The position numbers and the translations under genes were made by a program. Below the pieces are notes generated by a model. It saw nothing but the letters and a program-made list of their open reading frames with translations, made no database searches and was not told the origin of the DNA. Source: Clostridium sp. C8-1-8 (GTDB lineage: Bacteria; Bacillota; Clostridia; Clostridiales; Clostridiaceae). Taken from it: DNA of 64,000 nucleotides. Positions within the stretch are counted from its first letter, which is position 1; the number at the start of each line of letters is the position of its first letter. This document shows positions 9,429-19,241 of the stretch, one piece after another. The stretch is from contig NZ_JAABNO010000010.1 in NCBI RefSeq assembly GCF_009928445.1, positions 62,001 to 126,000 of the forward strand, written 5' to 3'.

Positions 9429-10789
9429 TGTTAGAAGCAACACCAAAGGAAATCGCAGAAAGAAAAGCATTAAGAATTAATCCAGCTAAGACTTGTCAGC
9501 CAATAGGTGCGATGTATGCAGCACTTGGTATTCACAATTGTCTTCCTCATAGCCATGGTTCACAAGGCTGCTGCTCTTTTCATAGAATGCAGCTTGCAAG
9601 AACCTTCAAGGAACCAATTATGGCATCAACTAGCTCTTTTACAGAAGGTGCCAGTGTTTTTGGAGGAGGAGCTAATCTAAAAACCGCAATAAAGAATGTT
9701 TTTGCTTTATATAATCCAGATATCATAGCAGTTCATACTACTTGCTTATCTGAGACCATAGGAGATGACCTTCCCACTTATATATCACAAGCAGAAATAC
9801 CAGAAGGAAAGTGGGTTATTCATGCCAATACCCCAAGTTATGTAGGTTCTCACGTTACTGGTTTTGCAAACATGGTTAAAGGCATGGTTAATTATCTTTC
9901 GCAAAAATCAGGCAAGCCAAATGGTAAGGTTAATATAATTCCAGGATACGTTGGACCAGCGGATATGAAAGAAGTAAAAAGAATTTTTGATCTTATTGGC
10001 ATCAAAAACATCCTTTTTCCTGATACCAGTGGGGTTGTAGATACTCCAACTACAGGTAAGTATAATATGTTCCCTAAGGGCGGAGCAAAGATTGAAGACA
10101 TCATAGATTCAGGAAATTCAAAGCTTACAATAGCCTTAGGAAGCTATTCTTCAGAACCTGGAGCAAAGGTATTAGAGAAAAAATGCAGCATTCCTTTTAA
10201 GACTTTAAGTGTGCCAATTGGTATTGATGCAACTGATGAGCTATTGATGACTTTAGCAAAAGAATTAGGAGTTGAAATACCAGAGGTTCTTGAAGAAGAA
10301 AGAGGACAATTAGTTGATTTAATGCTAGATAGTTATCAATATTTCCACGGAAAGAAAGTGGCTATCTTTGGAGATCCTGACATAGTTATACCTCTAACTC
10401 AATTTGTTATTTCCTTAGGTATGATACCTAAATATGTAATTACAGGAACCCCAGGAGAAAATTTTGAACTTGTAATTAAGGATATGATGCAAAAAGCAGG
10501 TGTAGATGGAAAAGTTAAAGCTGCAAGTGATTTATTCGAGCTTCAACAATGGATAAAAAATGACCCTGTGGATGTACTAATAGGAAATACACATGGTAAA
10601 CATATTGCAAGAGCAGAAAATATAGCTTTTGTAAGGTTCGGCTTCCCTATAATGGATAGGTACGGTTATCACTACTGGCCAGTAGTAGGTTACAAAGGTG
10701 GAATAAGACTGGTAGAGATGATATGTAATGCTATCTTAGACAAGATGGATACGGATTGTTCCGATGAGGAGTTTGAACTAGTAAGATAG
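9428..10789 (+). CDS. nifK: Nitrogenase molybdenum-iron protein beta chain NifK
   Basis: NifK is the beta subunit of MoFe protein and shares the P-cluster with NifD. Cysteine ligands are C23 (KTCQPIGA), C48 (GSQGCCSF) and C106 (HTTCLSETIGDD). At 453 residues it lacks the N-terminal extension of about 50 residues of Azotobacter NifK; this short form is typical of clostridia. The C-terminal RFGFPIMDRYGYHYWPVVGYKG block is also typical, as FGFP-D-R-x-G. Start ATG overlaps the nifD stop by one base. An imperfect hairpin lies between it and nifE. Confidence 0.98.
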   Translation: MLEATPKEIAERKALRINPAKTCQPIGAMYAALGIHNCLPHSHGSQGCCSFHRMQLARTFKEPIMASTSSFTEGASVFGGGANLKTAIKNVFALYNPDIIAVHTTCLSETIGDDLPTYISQAEIPEGKWVIHANTPSYVGSHVTGFANMVKGMVNYLSQKSGKPNGKVNIIPGYVGPADMKEVKRIFDLIGIKNILFPDTSGVVDTPTTGKYNMFPKGGAKIEDIIDSGNSKLTIALGSYSSEPGAKVLEKKCSIPFKTLSVPIGIDATDELLMTLAKELGVEIPEVLEEERGQLVDLMLDSYQYFHGKKVAIFGDPDIVIPLTQFVISLGMIPKYVITGTPGENFELVIKDMMQKAGVDGKVKAASDLFELQQWIKNDPVDVLIGNTHGKHIARAENIAFVRFGFPIMDRYGYHYWPVVGYKGGIRLVEMICNAILDKMDTDCSDEEFELVR

Positions 10790-10798
10790 TAATTGTTT

Positions 10799-10845
10799 AT
10801 TCAGGAGACCTTTATATTCAAAATATATTAAAGGTGCTCCTGAAT
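10799..10845 (+). terminator. Intercistronic hairpin after nifK
   Basis: ATTCAGGAG-A-CCTTTA pairs with TAAAGG-TG-CTCCTGAAT. Without a strong U-tract it may cause partial termination, lowering nifE and nifN-B relative to the structural genes. Confidence 0.5.
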
Positions 10846-10874
10846 AATTTTAAATTGAGATCGGAGGTGTACTT

Positions 10875-12281
10875 GTGGAATATAGTAAGGGTGAATTAAT
10901 AAAACAGGAAAAAGAAACTAATACAGTAGGGCATGAAGAAGAAAATGAAATACTAAAAGCAAGGGAAGCCTTTGTTTGTATAAATTCTAAGGATAAAAGT
11001 AACAGTTTAAGATGTGATGCAGAAAGTGTTTCTGGCTCTGTAAGCCAAAGAGCTTGTGTTTATTGTGGTGCTAGAGTTGTACTAAATCCAATAACCGATG
11101 CCTATCACATTGTTCATGGTCCAATAGGCTGCGCTAGCTATACCTGGGATATTAGAGGTAGCTTAAGCAGTGGAGAAGAAATTTATAGAAATAGCTTTTC
11201 TACAGATCTTAGAGAAAAAGATGTTATCTTTGGAGGAGAAAAAAAGTTAGCTGCTGCTATAGATGAAATAGTAGAAAGACACAAGGTTAAGGTTATTTTT
11301 ATATATGCTACCTGCATAGTTGGAGTCATAGGAGATGACATTGATGCAGTCTGCAGAGCAGCGGAAAAGAAACATAATATAAGGGCAATACCAGTCAAGT
11401 CTCCAGGGTTTGCAGGACATAAGTCCATGGGATATAAAGCTGCTTGCAATGCCTTGATTGAGCTCATGGGTAAAGAAAAGCCTAAAAGCAAGAGAGAAAA
11501 AGCCATTAATTACTTAGGAGATTTTAATCTAGCAGGAGAGGCTTGGATTATTAATAATTATCTTACGGAATTAGGAATAAACGTAGCTGCGAAAATCACT
11601 GGAGATGGAAGATGCGAAGAAATAATGAATGCAAAGAGTTCTAGTCTTAATATAGTACAATGCGCTGGCTCTATGACTTATCTGGCAAAGCTTATGGAAG
11701 AGCTTTATGATATACCATACTTAAAGATAAGCTTCTTTGGGGTTGAGGATACTAAGCTATCCTTACTAAAAATAGCGGACTTTCTTGGAGATAAGGAAAT
11801 GGAGAAAAGGGCCAGAGATTTTGTATATAAAGAAGAAAAAAACATAGAAAGAGAGCTAATTTATTATAGAAAAAGACTAGAAGGAAAGAGAGCAGCTATT
11901 TATGTTGGTGGAGGCTTTAAGGCTATTTCACTGATAAAGCAGTTTAAGGATTTGGGAATGGATACTGTAATGGTTGGAACTCAAACCGGTAAAAAGGAAG
12001 ATTACGATATTATAAGAAGTTTATGCAATGAAGGAACTGTAATACTTGACGATGCCAATCCTGCAGAGCTTGAAAAGTTTATGCTGGAAAAGGGTGCAGA
12101 TATCTTAGTAGGCGGTGTAAAAGAAAGACCTCTAGCCTTCAAGCTAGGTGTAGCTTTCTGCGATCATAATCATGAAAGAAAAGAAGCACTTTGTGGTTTT
12201 GTTGGAGCAGTGAATTTCGCTAAAGAAATAGATTTGACCATAAATAGTCCTGTATGGAATTATTTAAAGCTGGAGGTGTAG
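10875..12281 (+). CDS. nifE: FeMo-cofactor scaffold subunit NifE
   Basis: NifE, paralogue of NifD, pairs with NifN to make the scaffold on which the NifB-cofactor is matured to FeMo-co. The 468 residues contain the cluster cysteine regions VYCGARVVL, GPIGCASYTWD and ATCIVGVIGDD, and the NifE stretch GDFNLAGEAWIINNYL; VQCAGSMTYLA aligns with the NifD cofactor cysteine region. The start is GTG with GGAGGTG upstream. An N-terminal charged segment of about 45 residues precedes the conserved core. It is four bases before nifN-B, so translation is probably coupled. Confidence 0.95.
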   Translation: MEYSKGELIKQEKETNTVGHEEENEILKAREAFVCINSKDKSNSLRCDAESVSGSVSQRACVYCGARVVLNPITDAYHIVHGPIGCASYTWDIRGSLSSGEEIYRNSFSTDLREKDVIFGGEKKLAAAIDEIVERHKVKVIFIYATCIVGVIGDDIDAVCRAAEKKHNIRAIPVKSPGFAGHKSMGYKAACNALIELMGKEKPKSKREKAINYLGDFNLAGEAWIINNYLTELGINVAAKITGDGRCEEIMNAKSSSLNIVQCAGSMTYLAKLMEELYDIPYLKISFFGVEDTKLSLLKIADFLGDKEMEKRARDFVYKEEKNIERELIYYRKRLEGKRAAIYVGGGFKAISLIKQFKDLGMDTVMVGTQTGKKEDYDIIRSLCNEGTVILDDANPAELEKFMLEKGADILVGGVKERPLAFKLGVAFCDHNHERKEALCGFVGAVNFAKEIDLTINSPVWNYLKLEV

Positions 12282-12285
12282 CTGT

Positions 12286-15240
12286 ATGAGTAGCAGAAAT
12301 TTTGTTAATTTAAACATAAATCCTTGTAAGATGTGCATGCCAATGGGAGCAGTTCTTGCTTTTAAGGGAATTGAAAAAAATATGGTCATACTACATGGCT
12401 CACAAGGCTGCAGCACTTATATTAGAAGACATATGGCAACTCATTATAATGAGCCTATTGATATAGCCTCATCATCTCTAACAGAAAACGGCACAGTATA
12501 TGGTGGTAGTACTAATCTAAAAAGCGGTCTTAGAAATATGATAAAGCTTTACAATCCAACAACTATTGGTGTTATGAGCACTTGCTTAGCCGAAACTATA
12601 GGAGAGGATATAAAAAGGATTATCACAGAATTTTATGAAGAGGAAGGCTCTGAACTTAGAGATAGATTGAAGATAATACCAGTTCCTACTCCAGGCTATG
12701 GCGGTACTCATGAAGAAGGGTATTATAGAGCCTTAAGAGCCATAGTTGAAAATCTGTGTAAAAAGAAAGAAGCCTCCAATGGCAAAATAAATATTATTTG
12801 CGGCAATCTTAACCCAGGAGATGTAAGAAATATAAAAGAGGTATTAAGGAAGTTTTCTATTGATTATGTTATGCTTCCAGATGTTTCAATGAATTTAGAT
12901 ATGCCATACATGAGGGAATATAGTAGATTAAATTCAGGTGGAACAAAAATTGAAGATATTGAAGACATGGTAAATAGCATCGCTACTATAGAAATGGGGC
13001 TTACTTTGGAAGATTCCTTATCTCCAGGAGTATATTTAAGAGATGAATTTAATGTTCCACTTTTCAAGTGTGGAATCCCAATCGGACTTAGGAATAGTGA
13101 TAAGTTCTTAAAATTATTATCTGAAATCAGTGGAAAGAAAATCCCTGAGGAATTAATTGAAGATAGAGGTCGTCATCTGGATTATATGATAGATAACCAT
13201 AAGCACAATGGAGAGGCTAGGGCAGCTATTTACGGAGAAGCTGAACTAGCTTTGTCATTATTAAAAATTTGTCTGGAAAATGGTGTTGAGCCAAAAATCA
13301 TAGCAACAGGTGCAAAAAACTCTCTATTTATTGACAAAGTAAGAGAGGAGCTTAAAGCAAATTCAAAAGAATGTTTACTATTAGATGATACGGATTTTGA
13401 AACCATAGAGAAGCACTGCAAAGAGCTTGAGGTAAATGTGATGCTTGGAAACTCTGATGGTAGAAGGATCGCTGAAAAACTTAATATAGACATAGTTAGA
13501 GTTGGGTTCCCAGTTCACGATAGAGTAGGAGCTCAAAGGAAAATAACAACCATCTATAATGGTTCTTCAAATTTAATAGATGACATAGCAAATGTTATCT
13601 TGGCTGGTAAAGAGCATAACTTTAGAAAGTTTGCTTATGACAATTTTTATAAAGGAGATGAGCAGATGGAAACAGCAGATTCTAATGCAGGTTGCAATGC
13701 TAATGCTAATGAATCAAACATGTCTAGTAAAGAAGAAAAGTTAATACCTTCAAATAAAGAAAAGACTTTAACTCATCCATGCTACAACCAATGGGCACAT
13801 GAGTATGCAAGAATGCATATTCCAGTAGCACCTAAATGCAATATAACCTGCAATTATTGTAGCAGAAAGTACGACTGCCCAAATGAAAGCAGGCCAGGGG
13901 TAACTAGTGAGGTGCTAACTCCAGAAGAAGCAATAGTTAAGTTTAAAGCAGTTAAAGCTAAGTTACCAAATCTCAAGGTGTTAGGCATAGCTGGACCAGG
14001 AGATGCTTTAGCTAATTTTGAAGAAACTAGAAAATCTATAGAACTTATCAAAAGTGAATTTCCAGATGTAACTATATGCCTATCTACCAATGGACTTATG
14101 CTTCCTTTCTATGCAAATGATCTTTTAAAGCTGGGAGTATCTCATTTAACCATAACCATAAATGCCGTGGATCCTAAAATAGGAGGAAAAATCTATAAAA
14201 ACGTAAACTTTTTAGGAACTACCTATACTGGTGAAGAAGGAGCAAGAATACTTCTCAATAATCAACTTATGGGACTGAAGTATCTTGCATCAAAAGGAAT
14301 TGTATGTAAGATTAATACAGTTATGATTAAAGGTATAAACGATGAGCACATAGAGGAAGTAGTAAAAAAAGTTAAAGAATATGGAGCTTTTATAACAAAC
14401 ATAATGCAATTAATCCCTGTAAAAGGTAGTGCCTTCGAAGACCTTCCGCTAGTAAGCAACGTAGAGCTCAATGCAATGAGAAAAAAGTGTGAGAGTCATA
14501 TAAAACAAATGTACCATTGTAAGCAATGCAGAGCTGATGCAATAGGTACACTTTCTCTAGATAGATCACTTGAATTTCGAAACCTTGAAAGTTGCTCCTC
14601 AGCTTCAGGTTGTAGTTCTTCTGTATGTGGTAGTAGCAAAACAGCCAAGGAAGGATGCGGTTCTCTAATCTACCTAAAGAATGAAACTTCAACAAAAGTA
14701 TCTGGTTCTTCATTACATGGAGATAATGAGAAATTTAAGAAAGAACACAATTCTGTAATTGGCGAAAATAATGAAAATTCAAAACAGTATGAAAGACCTC
14801 TATTATATGATAATAATGTTATTTTCAAAGAAGATATGAAAGAGATTATTGAAAATAACAAGGAAACAGCAGTTAGATCTAGATACAGATTTGCTATAGC
14901 TACAAAGTCAGGAATAAATGTAGATCAGCATTTTGGACATGCAACAGAATTTCATATATATGAATACAAAGATGGAGATATAAGTTTTGTAGAATTAAGA
15001 AACATAGAAAAATATTGTACAGGAATTGAAGAATGTGACGATCATGAGGATAAAATAAACAGAACCATAAAAACAATAGAGGATTGTTCTGCGGTACTAG
15101 CTATGAGAGCAGGAGATGAGCCAGTGAAGAAGCTAGCTGAAAAAGGAATAGAAGTATTTCAAATGTATGATGGAATAAGCAGTGGAATAAGCAAGGCAGT
15201 TGAAAGATTAGCAACCGCTAGTAAAATGGCCCAACTATAA
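12286..15240 (+). CDS. nifN-B: Fused NifN-NifB cofactor assembly protein
   Basis: This 984-residue protein joins two FeMo-co assembly steps in one chain, as known for C. pasteurianum. Residues 1-455 are NifN (NPCKMCMPMGAVLAF, HGSQGCSTYIRRH, STCLAETIGED), partner of NifE. Residues about 463-500 are a polar linker rich in Asn, Ser and Lys. Residues about 500-800 are the NifB radical-SAM domain, with the cluster motif CNITCNYC (C518, C522, C525), which makes the carbide-containing NifB-co. Residues from about 869 are the NifX/NafY-like cofactor-binding domain (VDQHFGHATEFHIYE). A Cys/Ser-rich stretch lies near residue 770. It is the last nif gene here; nifV, which provides homocitrate, is not found downstream. 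Confidence 0.97.
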   Translation: MSSRNFVNLNINPCKMCMPMGAVLAFKGIEKNMVILHGSQGCSTYIRRHMATHYNEPIDIASSSLTENGTVYGGSTNLKSGLRNMIKLYNPTTIGVMSTCLAETIGEDIKRIITEFYEEEGSELRDRLKIIPVPTPGYGGTHEEGYYRALRAIVENLCKKKEASNGKINIICGNLNPGDVRNIKEVLRKFSIDYVMLPDVSMNLDMPYMREYSRLNSGGTKIEDIEDMVNSIATIEMGLTLEDSLSPGVYLRDEFNVPLFKCGIPIGLRNSDKFLKLLSEISGKKIPEELIEDRGRHLDYMIDNHKHNGEARAAIYGEAELALSLLKICLENGVEPKIIATGAKNSLFIDKVREELKANSKECLLLDDTDFETIEKHCKELEVNVMLGNSDGRRIAEKLNIDIVRVGFPVHDRVGAQRKITTIYNGSSNLIDDIANVILAGKEHNFRKFAYDNFYKGDEQMETADSNAGCNANANESNMSSKEEKLIPSNKEKTLTHPCYNQWAHEYARMHIPVAPKCNITCNYCSRKYDCPNESRPGVTSEVLTPEEAIVKFKAVKAKLPNLKVLGIAGPGDALANFEETRKSIELIKSEFPDVTICLSTNGLMLPFYANDLLKLGVSHLTITINAVDPKIGGKIYKNVNFLGTTYTGEEGARILLNNQLMGLKYLASKGIVCKINTVMIKGINDEHIEEVVKKVKEYGAFITNIMQLIPVKGSAFEDLPLVSNVELNAMRKKCESHIKQMYHCKQCRADAIGTLSLDRSLEFRNLESCSSASGCSSSVCGSSKTAKEGCGSLIYLKNETSTKVSGSSLHGDNEKFKKEHNSVIGENNENSKQYERPLLYDNNVIFKEDMKEIIENNKETAVRSRYRFAIATKSGINVDQHFGHATEFHIYEYKDGDISFVELRNIEKYCTGIEECDDHEDKINRTIKTIEDCSAVLAMRAGDEPVKKLAEKGIEVFQMYDGISSGISKAVERLATASKMAQL

Positions 15241-15406
15241 TGTTAAAATAGCAGGAGTATAAAGTTGCTATAACCTTACTCTAAGCTTAATATAAATAAG
15301 TATTTTATTAAATTAGTAAAATGACAAAATTACTATGATATAGAAAATATTATATCAGATAAATATTAAGTGGAGCTAATTATATAATATCAAAGGATGT
15401 GGAGAG

Positions 15407-16222
15407 ATGAAATATAAAAAGATATTAATACCGATTTTAACAGTATTGGTCGCCTTAAGTGCCGTAGGCTGTGCAGCAAAAGAAAAGGAAACTAAAGCAG
15501 CAGCTCCAGAAAAAAAAGAAATAACAGTGTTTGCAGCAGCTAGTTTAACAGAGTCTTTTACAGAGATGGCAAAAAACTTTGAAAAGCAAAAAAATATAAA
15601 AATTAAATTCAACTTTGCAGGAAGTCAAGATCTTGCAAGTTCTATAAAAGCAGGAGCTGGAGCAGATGTATTTGCCTCAGCCAATAAAAAATACATGGAT
15701 GACTTGACCAAAGAAAATCTGATAGCTAAAAGTAATATCTTTACCAAAAATACATTAGTAGTTTGCAAAAGTAAAAGGTCTTCTAAAGATATAAATGCGT
15801 TAAAAGATCTCGATAAGGATGGGGTTAAGATTATTGTAGGTGATAAGTCAGTTCCCTGCGGAAGTTATTTTTACACAGCCCTTGATTCTGCTGTAAAGGG
15901 AGGAATGCTCAAAGCTGATGAGAAGGATAAAATATTAAAGAATGTAAAGAGTCAAGAGTTAAATGTTAAAGACATAGTAGCAAAGGTTCAACTAGGCGAT
16001 GGAGATGTTGGAATAGTATACAAAAGTGATATAACTGAAGCTAATAAGAAAGATTTAGATATGATCAAAATAGATGAATTTTCGAAACTTAATGTAGAGT
16101 ACCCTATAGGTACAATTAAGAGTTCAAAAAACAGTTCTGAAGCAGAAGATTTTGTGGATTATGTAAATAGCAAAGAAGGAAAATCTATTTTATATAAATA
16201 CGGCTTTGATACAGACAAATAA
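15407..16222 (+). CDS. modA: Molybdate ABC transporter substrate-binding lipoprotein ModA
   Basis: ModA binds molybdate or tungstate outside the membrane and hands it to ModB. The 271-residue precursor has a lipoprotein signal peptide with lipobox SAVGC (lipidated C22), then the family motif ITVFAAASLTESFTEM and ADVFASANKKYMDDL, and KVQLGDGDVGIVYKSD near residue 190. The serine after AAA is an oxyanion ligand in known ModA proteins. Its place directly behind nifN-B supports a role in supplying Mo for FeMo-co. GGAGAG precedes the ATG. modB follows after 82 bases. Confidence 0.95.
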   Translation: MKYKKILIPILTVLVALSAVGCAAKEKETKAAAPEKKEITVFAAASLTESFTEMAKNFEKQKNIKIKFNFAGSQDLASSIKAGAGADVFASANKKYMDDLTKENLIAKSNIFTKNTLVVCKSKRSSKDINALKDLDKDGVKIIVGDKSVPCGSYFYTALDSAVKGGMLKADEKDKILKNVKSQELNVKDIVAKVQLGDGDVGIVYKSDITEANKKDLDMIKIDEFSKLNVEYPIGTIKSSKNSSEAEDFVDYVNSKEGKSILYKYGFDTDK

Positions 16223-16304
16223 TGATTGGGTTTGTAGCATTTGGAGATAAAGATAGTAATAAGCATCAGGTGGTATATTCAAAATGATATAGGGGGCAAT
16301 AGTT

Positions 16305-17165
16305 ATGGTGGAAAGTAAAGCTAAGGTAAACTCAAAAGAATGTAGTGAATTGGGATTTAATAAAATACTCCTTAACACTAGTAATGAAATATTCTCAGTT
16401 ATTACAATTATACTTGTGTTTGGATTCATAATAGCATTATCACTCCCAGCACTATCACTTCTAAAATATTCAGGATTTACGGGCTTAATAGATATATTAA
16501 AGCAAGAAGATACGAAGAGTTGTATTCTCCTTAGCTTACAAACATCATTTTTGTCCTTATTTTTAATATTTCTATTAGGAACAACCACTGTATTTTATCT
16601 TCATCAGATTAAAAATCAGGTGCTTTATAAAATATTAGACATACTCATCGAGATACCAATCGTATTTCCTCCAGCAGTTGCTGGATTGGGATTACTTATG
16701 ACATTTGGACAAAGTGGAATAATAGGAAGACTGGCTAATTCCTACGGATTTCCTATAGTATTTACTCAAGCAGCAGTGGTTATCGCTCAACTATTTGTTT
16801 CCTCATCTTATTACATTAGAATTGTAAGCAATGCTTTAAATGAAGTGCCTCTAGAGCTATTTGAAGCAAGCTATGTCTTTGGTGCAGGAAAACGAAAGAC
16901 CATGTTCTATATAATAATACCAATGATAAAAAAGTACATAATTTCTGGACTTATTCTAGCATGGATAAGGGCTTTAGGCGAATTCGGTGCAACTATGATG
17001 TTCGCTGGCAATGTTCAAGGAATTACAAGAACTATTCCTCTCCAAATTTATTCCTATATGCAGACAGATTTAAGTAAAGCCACTGCTCTTGCAGCTCTTA
17101 TGTATATACTATCCTTCACTATGCTGATTTTTGTAAGATTTATAACTAAAGAGACTGAACAATAA
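16305..17165 (+). CDS. modB: Molybdate ABC transporter permease ModB
   Basis: ModB is the membrane part of the molybdate importer. The 286-residue protein has an N-terminal extension of about 25 residues, then several membrane segments, the motif EIPIVFPPAVAGLGLLMTFG, and the ATPase-coupling EAA loop ELFEASYVFGAGKRKTMFYI near residue 185, followed by ALGEFGATMMFAGN, which is typical of ModB. AGGGGG lies upstream of the ATG. No ModC ATPase gene follows; the next gene is a UPF0180 paralogue. The ATPase must be encoded elsewhere. Confidence 0.94.
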   Translation: MVESKAKVNSKECSELGFNKILLNTSNEIFSVITIILVFGFIIALSLPALSLLKYSGFTGLIDILKQEDTKSCILLSLQTSFLSLFLIFLLGTTTVFYLHQIKNQVLYKILDILIEIPIVFPPAVAGLGLLMTFGQSGIIGRLANSYGFPIVFTQAAVVIAQLFVSSSYYIRIVSNALNEVPLELFEASYVFGAGKRKTMFYIIIPMIKKYIISGLILAWIRALGEFGATMMFAGNVQGITRTIPLQIYSYMQTDLSKATALAALMYILSFTMLIFVRFITKETEQ

Positions 17166-17232
17166 ATATGAACTGAATAGATAATATAATTTTAAGCAAA
17201 ACTATTAAAAAATAAACATGAGGTGATAACAT

Positions 17233-17496
17233 ATGAAAAAGATTGGAGTGGAAAGAGGAGCATCAATGATTGCAGGATATCTTATGTCTAAAGGTTTCTC
17301 TGTAGAAATTCTAAGTGATGATCTTGAAAGTAGTGCTACTGATTTAGATAGATTCGATGCAATACTGACTGCAGGTCACAATACAGATTTAATGGGCATT
17401 AGCGATACATCAACAAAGGTTCCTATAATAAATATTAGCGGTCTAACCCAAGAAGAAGTAAGAAATACTATTAAACAAAGAACTTATTCATCATAA
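17233..17496 (+). CDS. UPF0180 (YkuS-like) small protein, paralogue B
   Basis: The 87-residue protein is a second UPF0180 member, clearly related to the protein encoded before nifH: KKIGVERGASMIAGYLMSKG, FDAILTAGHNTDLMG and ISGLTQEEVRNTI align without gaps. AGGTG precedes the ATG. It is 67 bases behind modB in the same direction and may be in the same transcript. Function unknown; the location at both ends of the nif-mod block suggests a link to this region or a local duplication. Confidence 0.8.
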   Translation: MKKIGVERGASMIAGYLMSKGFSVEILSDDLESSATDLDRFDAILTAGHNTDLMGISDTSTKVPIINISGLTQEEVRNTIKQRTYSS

Positions 17497-17597
17497 AAGT
17501 TTTTAAGGAGTCTTATTTTCTTTAATAAGTGAGTTCATAGCAAATAGGAATATTCTTTTTCTGTTAAGGAAAGCATAAAACCTTTTGCTAGATGATC

Positions 17598-17632
17598 AAA
17601 AAGTCACTGAAAAGCTTCAGCGGCTTTTTTTG
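17598..17632 (+). terminator. Intrinsic terminator of the nif-mod region
   Basis: AAAAGTCACTGAA pairs with TTCAGCGGCTTTT, followed by a T-run. This is the probable end of the mod-UPF0180 transcript. A similar terminator occurs at 53237-53278. Confidence 0.8.
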
Positions 17633-17740
17633 TATTTAAAATTTTTCTAAAGATATATTCGAGATTCACAACATAAGTTTTTAAGAATAGGATTTGAGAG
17701 TATAACGAGTAATCAATATAGGGGGGAAGATATAATTTTA

Positions 17741-18176
17741 ACTCTATATGTGAATGTATTAAATAAATGTGTGTAATACTTTACCAATTATAATAAAAAG
17801 CAACACTATTTTAGTTAGTAATTTATATAATCAAAGTTCTACATATTACAGTTATAGTATTTTTATACCAAAGCATAATTTAAGAGTAAAATTAGCTAAT
17901 AATAAAAAATGAATTTATACTAACTTAAGTAATAAGCCTAATGCAAAAATAGGACTAGCTGTTTTTATAAACTATCAGCAACAATAATTTAATACAGTCG
18001 TATATACAGTAAAAACATAAAGGACTATACACATAAATACATATCAGATTTTAGTAGGTTTAGCTGCTTTTACTTAATGAAAACATAGTGATTTTATGTA
18101 GAACAGTATAAGCGTAACAACCATTTAATAAGTAAAAAGATGTTTACCAACATTTTTTAAATACATTCATATAGGT
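17741..18176. mobile_element. MITE-like non-coding element II
   Basis: The left end (17741-17776, with GAATGTATTAAATAAATGTG) and the right end (18143-18176, with CATTTTTTAAATACATTC) are inverted copies of one sequence. The ~370-base interior has no credible gene. The ends match elements I, III and IV. It starts 245 bases after UPF0180-B, as element I ends about 244 bases before UPF0180-A. Confidence 0.5.
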
Positions 18177-18353
18177 ACTGAAACATATATAACTACACTT
18201 ATCGATGGTGACTTTAAAAAGTGGGTGTTATAATCGAGATATAAATTATTTTAGAGAATAAAAATTAATTTGAACATTTCATGCAATTAGTGCATCTAAC
18301 CTATATAAGAGTACTTAGCTAAGACTTTTACAAAGCAGTGAGGAGGAGATAAT

Positions 18354-18785
18354 TTGGAATTTATCTCAACGATAAGAGAAACAGAAACTTCAGAGTTAGA
18401 TGTGAGGCTGGCGAAGAAGGGGGATAAAGAGGCTTTTGGTAGATTAATAGAGGAATATAAGGTTTCTTTATATAGAGTAGCACTTACCATGCTTACAGAA
18501 AAACAGGATATAGAGGATGCAATACAAAATACAATAATAAAAGCTTATGAGGGAATAATTTACTTGCGAAAGAACGAGTTTTTTAAAACCTGGCTTATAA
18601 AAATATTGATAAATGAGTGTAGATCCATACTAAGAAAATACAAAAGAATTGTGCCTATGGAGCAAGTGAATGTTAATATTGGTGTAAGAGATGATTACAG
18701 CAATATTGAGATACAACAGGCTGTTAATCTACTTGATGAAGATTTGAGAATTGTTATTACTTTGTTTTATTTTGAAGATAATTGA
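18354..18785 (+). pseudogene. ECF sigma factor lacking region 4 (probably broken)
   Basis: The 143-residue product has a normal ECF-type sigma region 2: KKGDKEAFGRLIEEYKVSLYRVALTML, DIEDAIQNTIIKAYEGI and FFKTWLIKILINECRS. Region 4 starts (IEIQQAVNLLDEDLRIVITLFYFED) but the stop comes exactly where the helix-turn-helix that reads the -35 box should follow (usual text LSYKEIA...GTVKSRL). Whole members are about 165-190 residues. I found no continuation in other frames in the next 140 bases, nor an anti-sigma gene. The start is TTG after GGAGGAG. It is thus probably non-functional, or acts as a region-2-only protein. Confidence 0.7.
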
Positions 18786-18927
18786 GTTTTCAATTTATAG
18801 GTTTGAAATAAAATATCACGCATAAAGTATAGTAATCGGTAAAATTTTATATCTAGTATCTTGTAATGAATAGTACTGGGTGATATACTGTAGATAAAGT
18901 ATACAGAAAAAGGAAAGACAAAACTAA

Positions 18928-19239
18928 ATGAATACTCAACTTAAAAAAGGAATATTAGAGTTATGTGTTCTATCTATGCTTTCTGAAAGAGATTGCTATG
19001 GCTATGAGCTAGTTAATGAGATATCAAAAAATATAGCAATTTCTGATGGAACTATTTATCCTGTATTGAGGAGAATGAATAATGAAGGATTTTTAGAATC
19101 CTACTTGAAGGAATCTCAAGAAGGACCTCCAAGAAAGTATTATAGACTAACAAAGCTCGGCGAAGAAACTAAAGAAGAATTATTAAATGAATGGGTTGAA
19201 TTTGTAGAGGGAGTTAATAATATAATAAAGGGGATTTAG
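18928..19239 (+). CDS. PadR-family transcriptional regulator
   Basis: The 103-residue protein is a short (subfamily s2) PadR winged-helix repressor: [46 protein letters not shown], and [20 protein letters not shown]. The C-terminal helix for dimerisation is short. It is followed after two bases by a DUF1700 gene, a pairing that is very common in Firmicutes, in which PadR controls the pair. AAAGGAAAG precedes the ATG. Confidence 0.9.
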   Translation: MNTQLKKGILELCVLSMLSERDCYGYELVNEISKNIAISDGTIYPVLRRMNNEGFLESYLKESQEGPPRKYYRLTKLGEETKEELLNEWVEFVEGVNNIIKGI

Positions 19240-19241
19240 AA

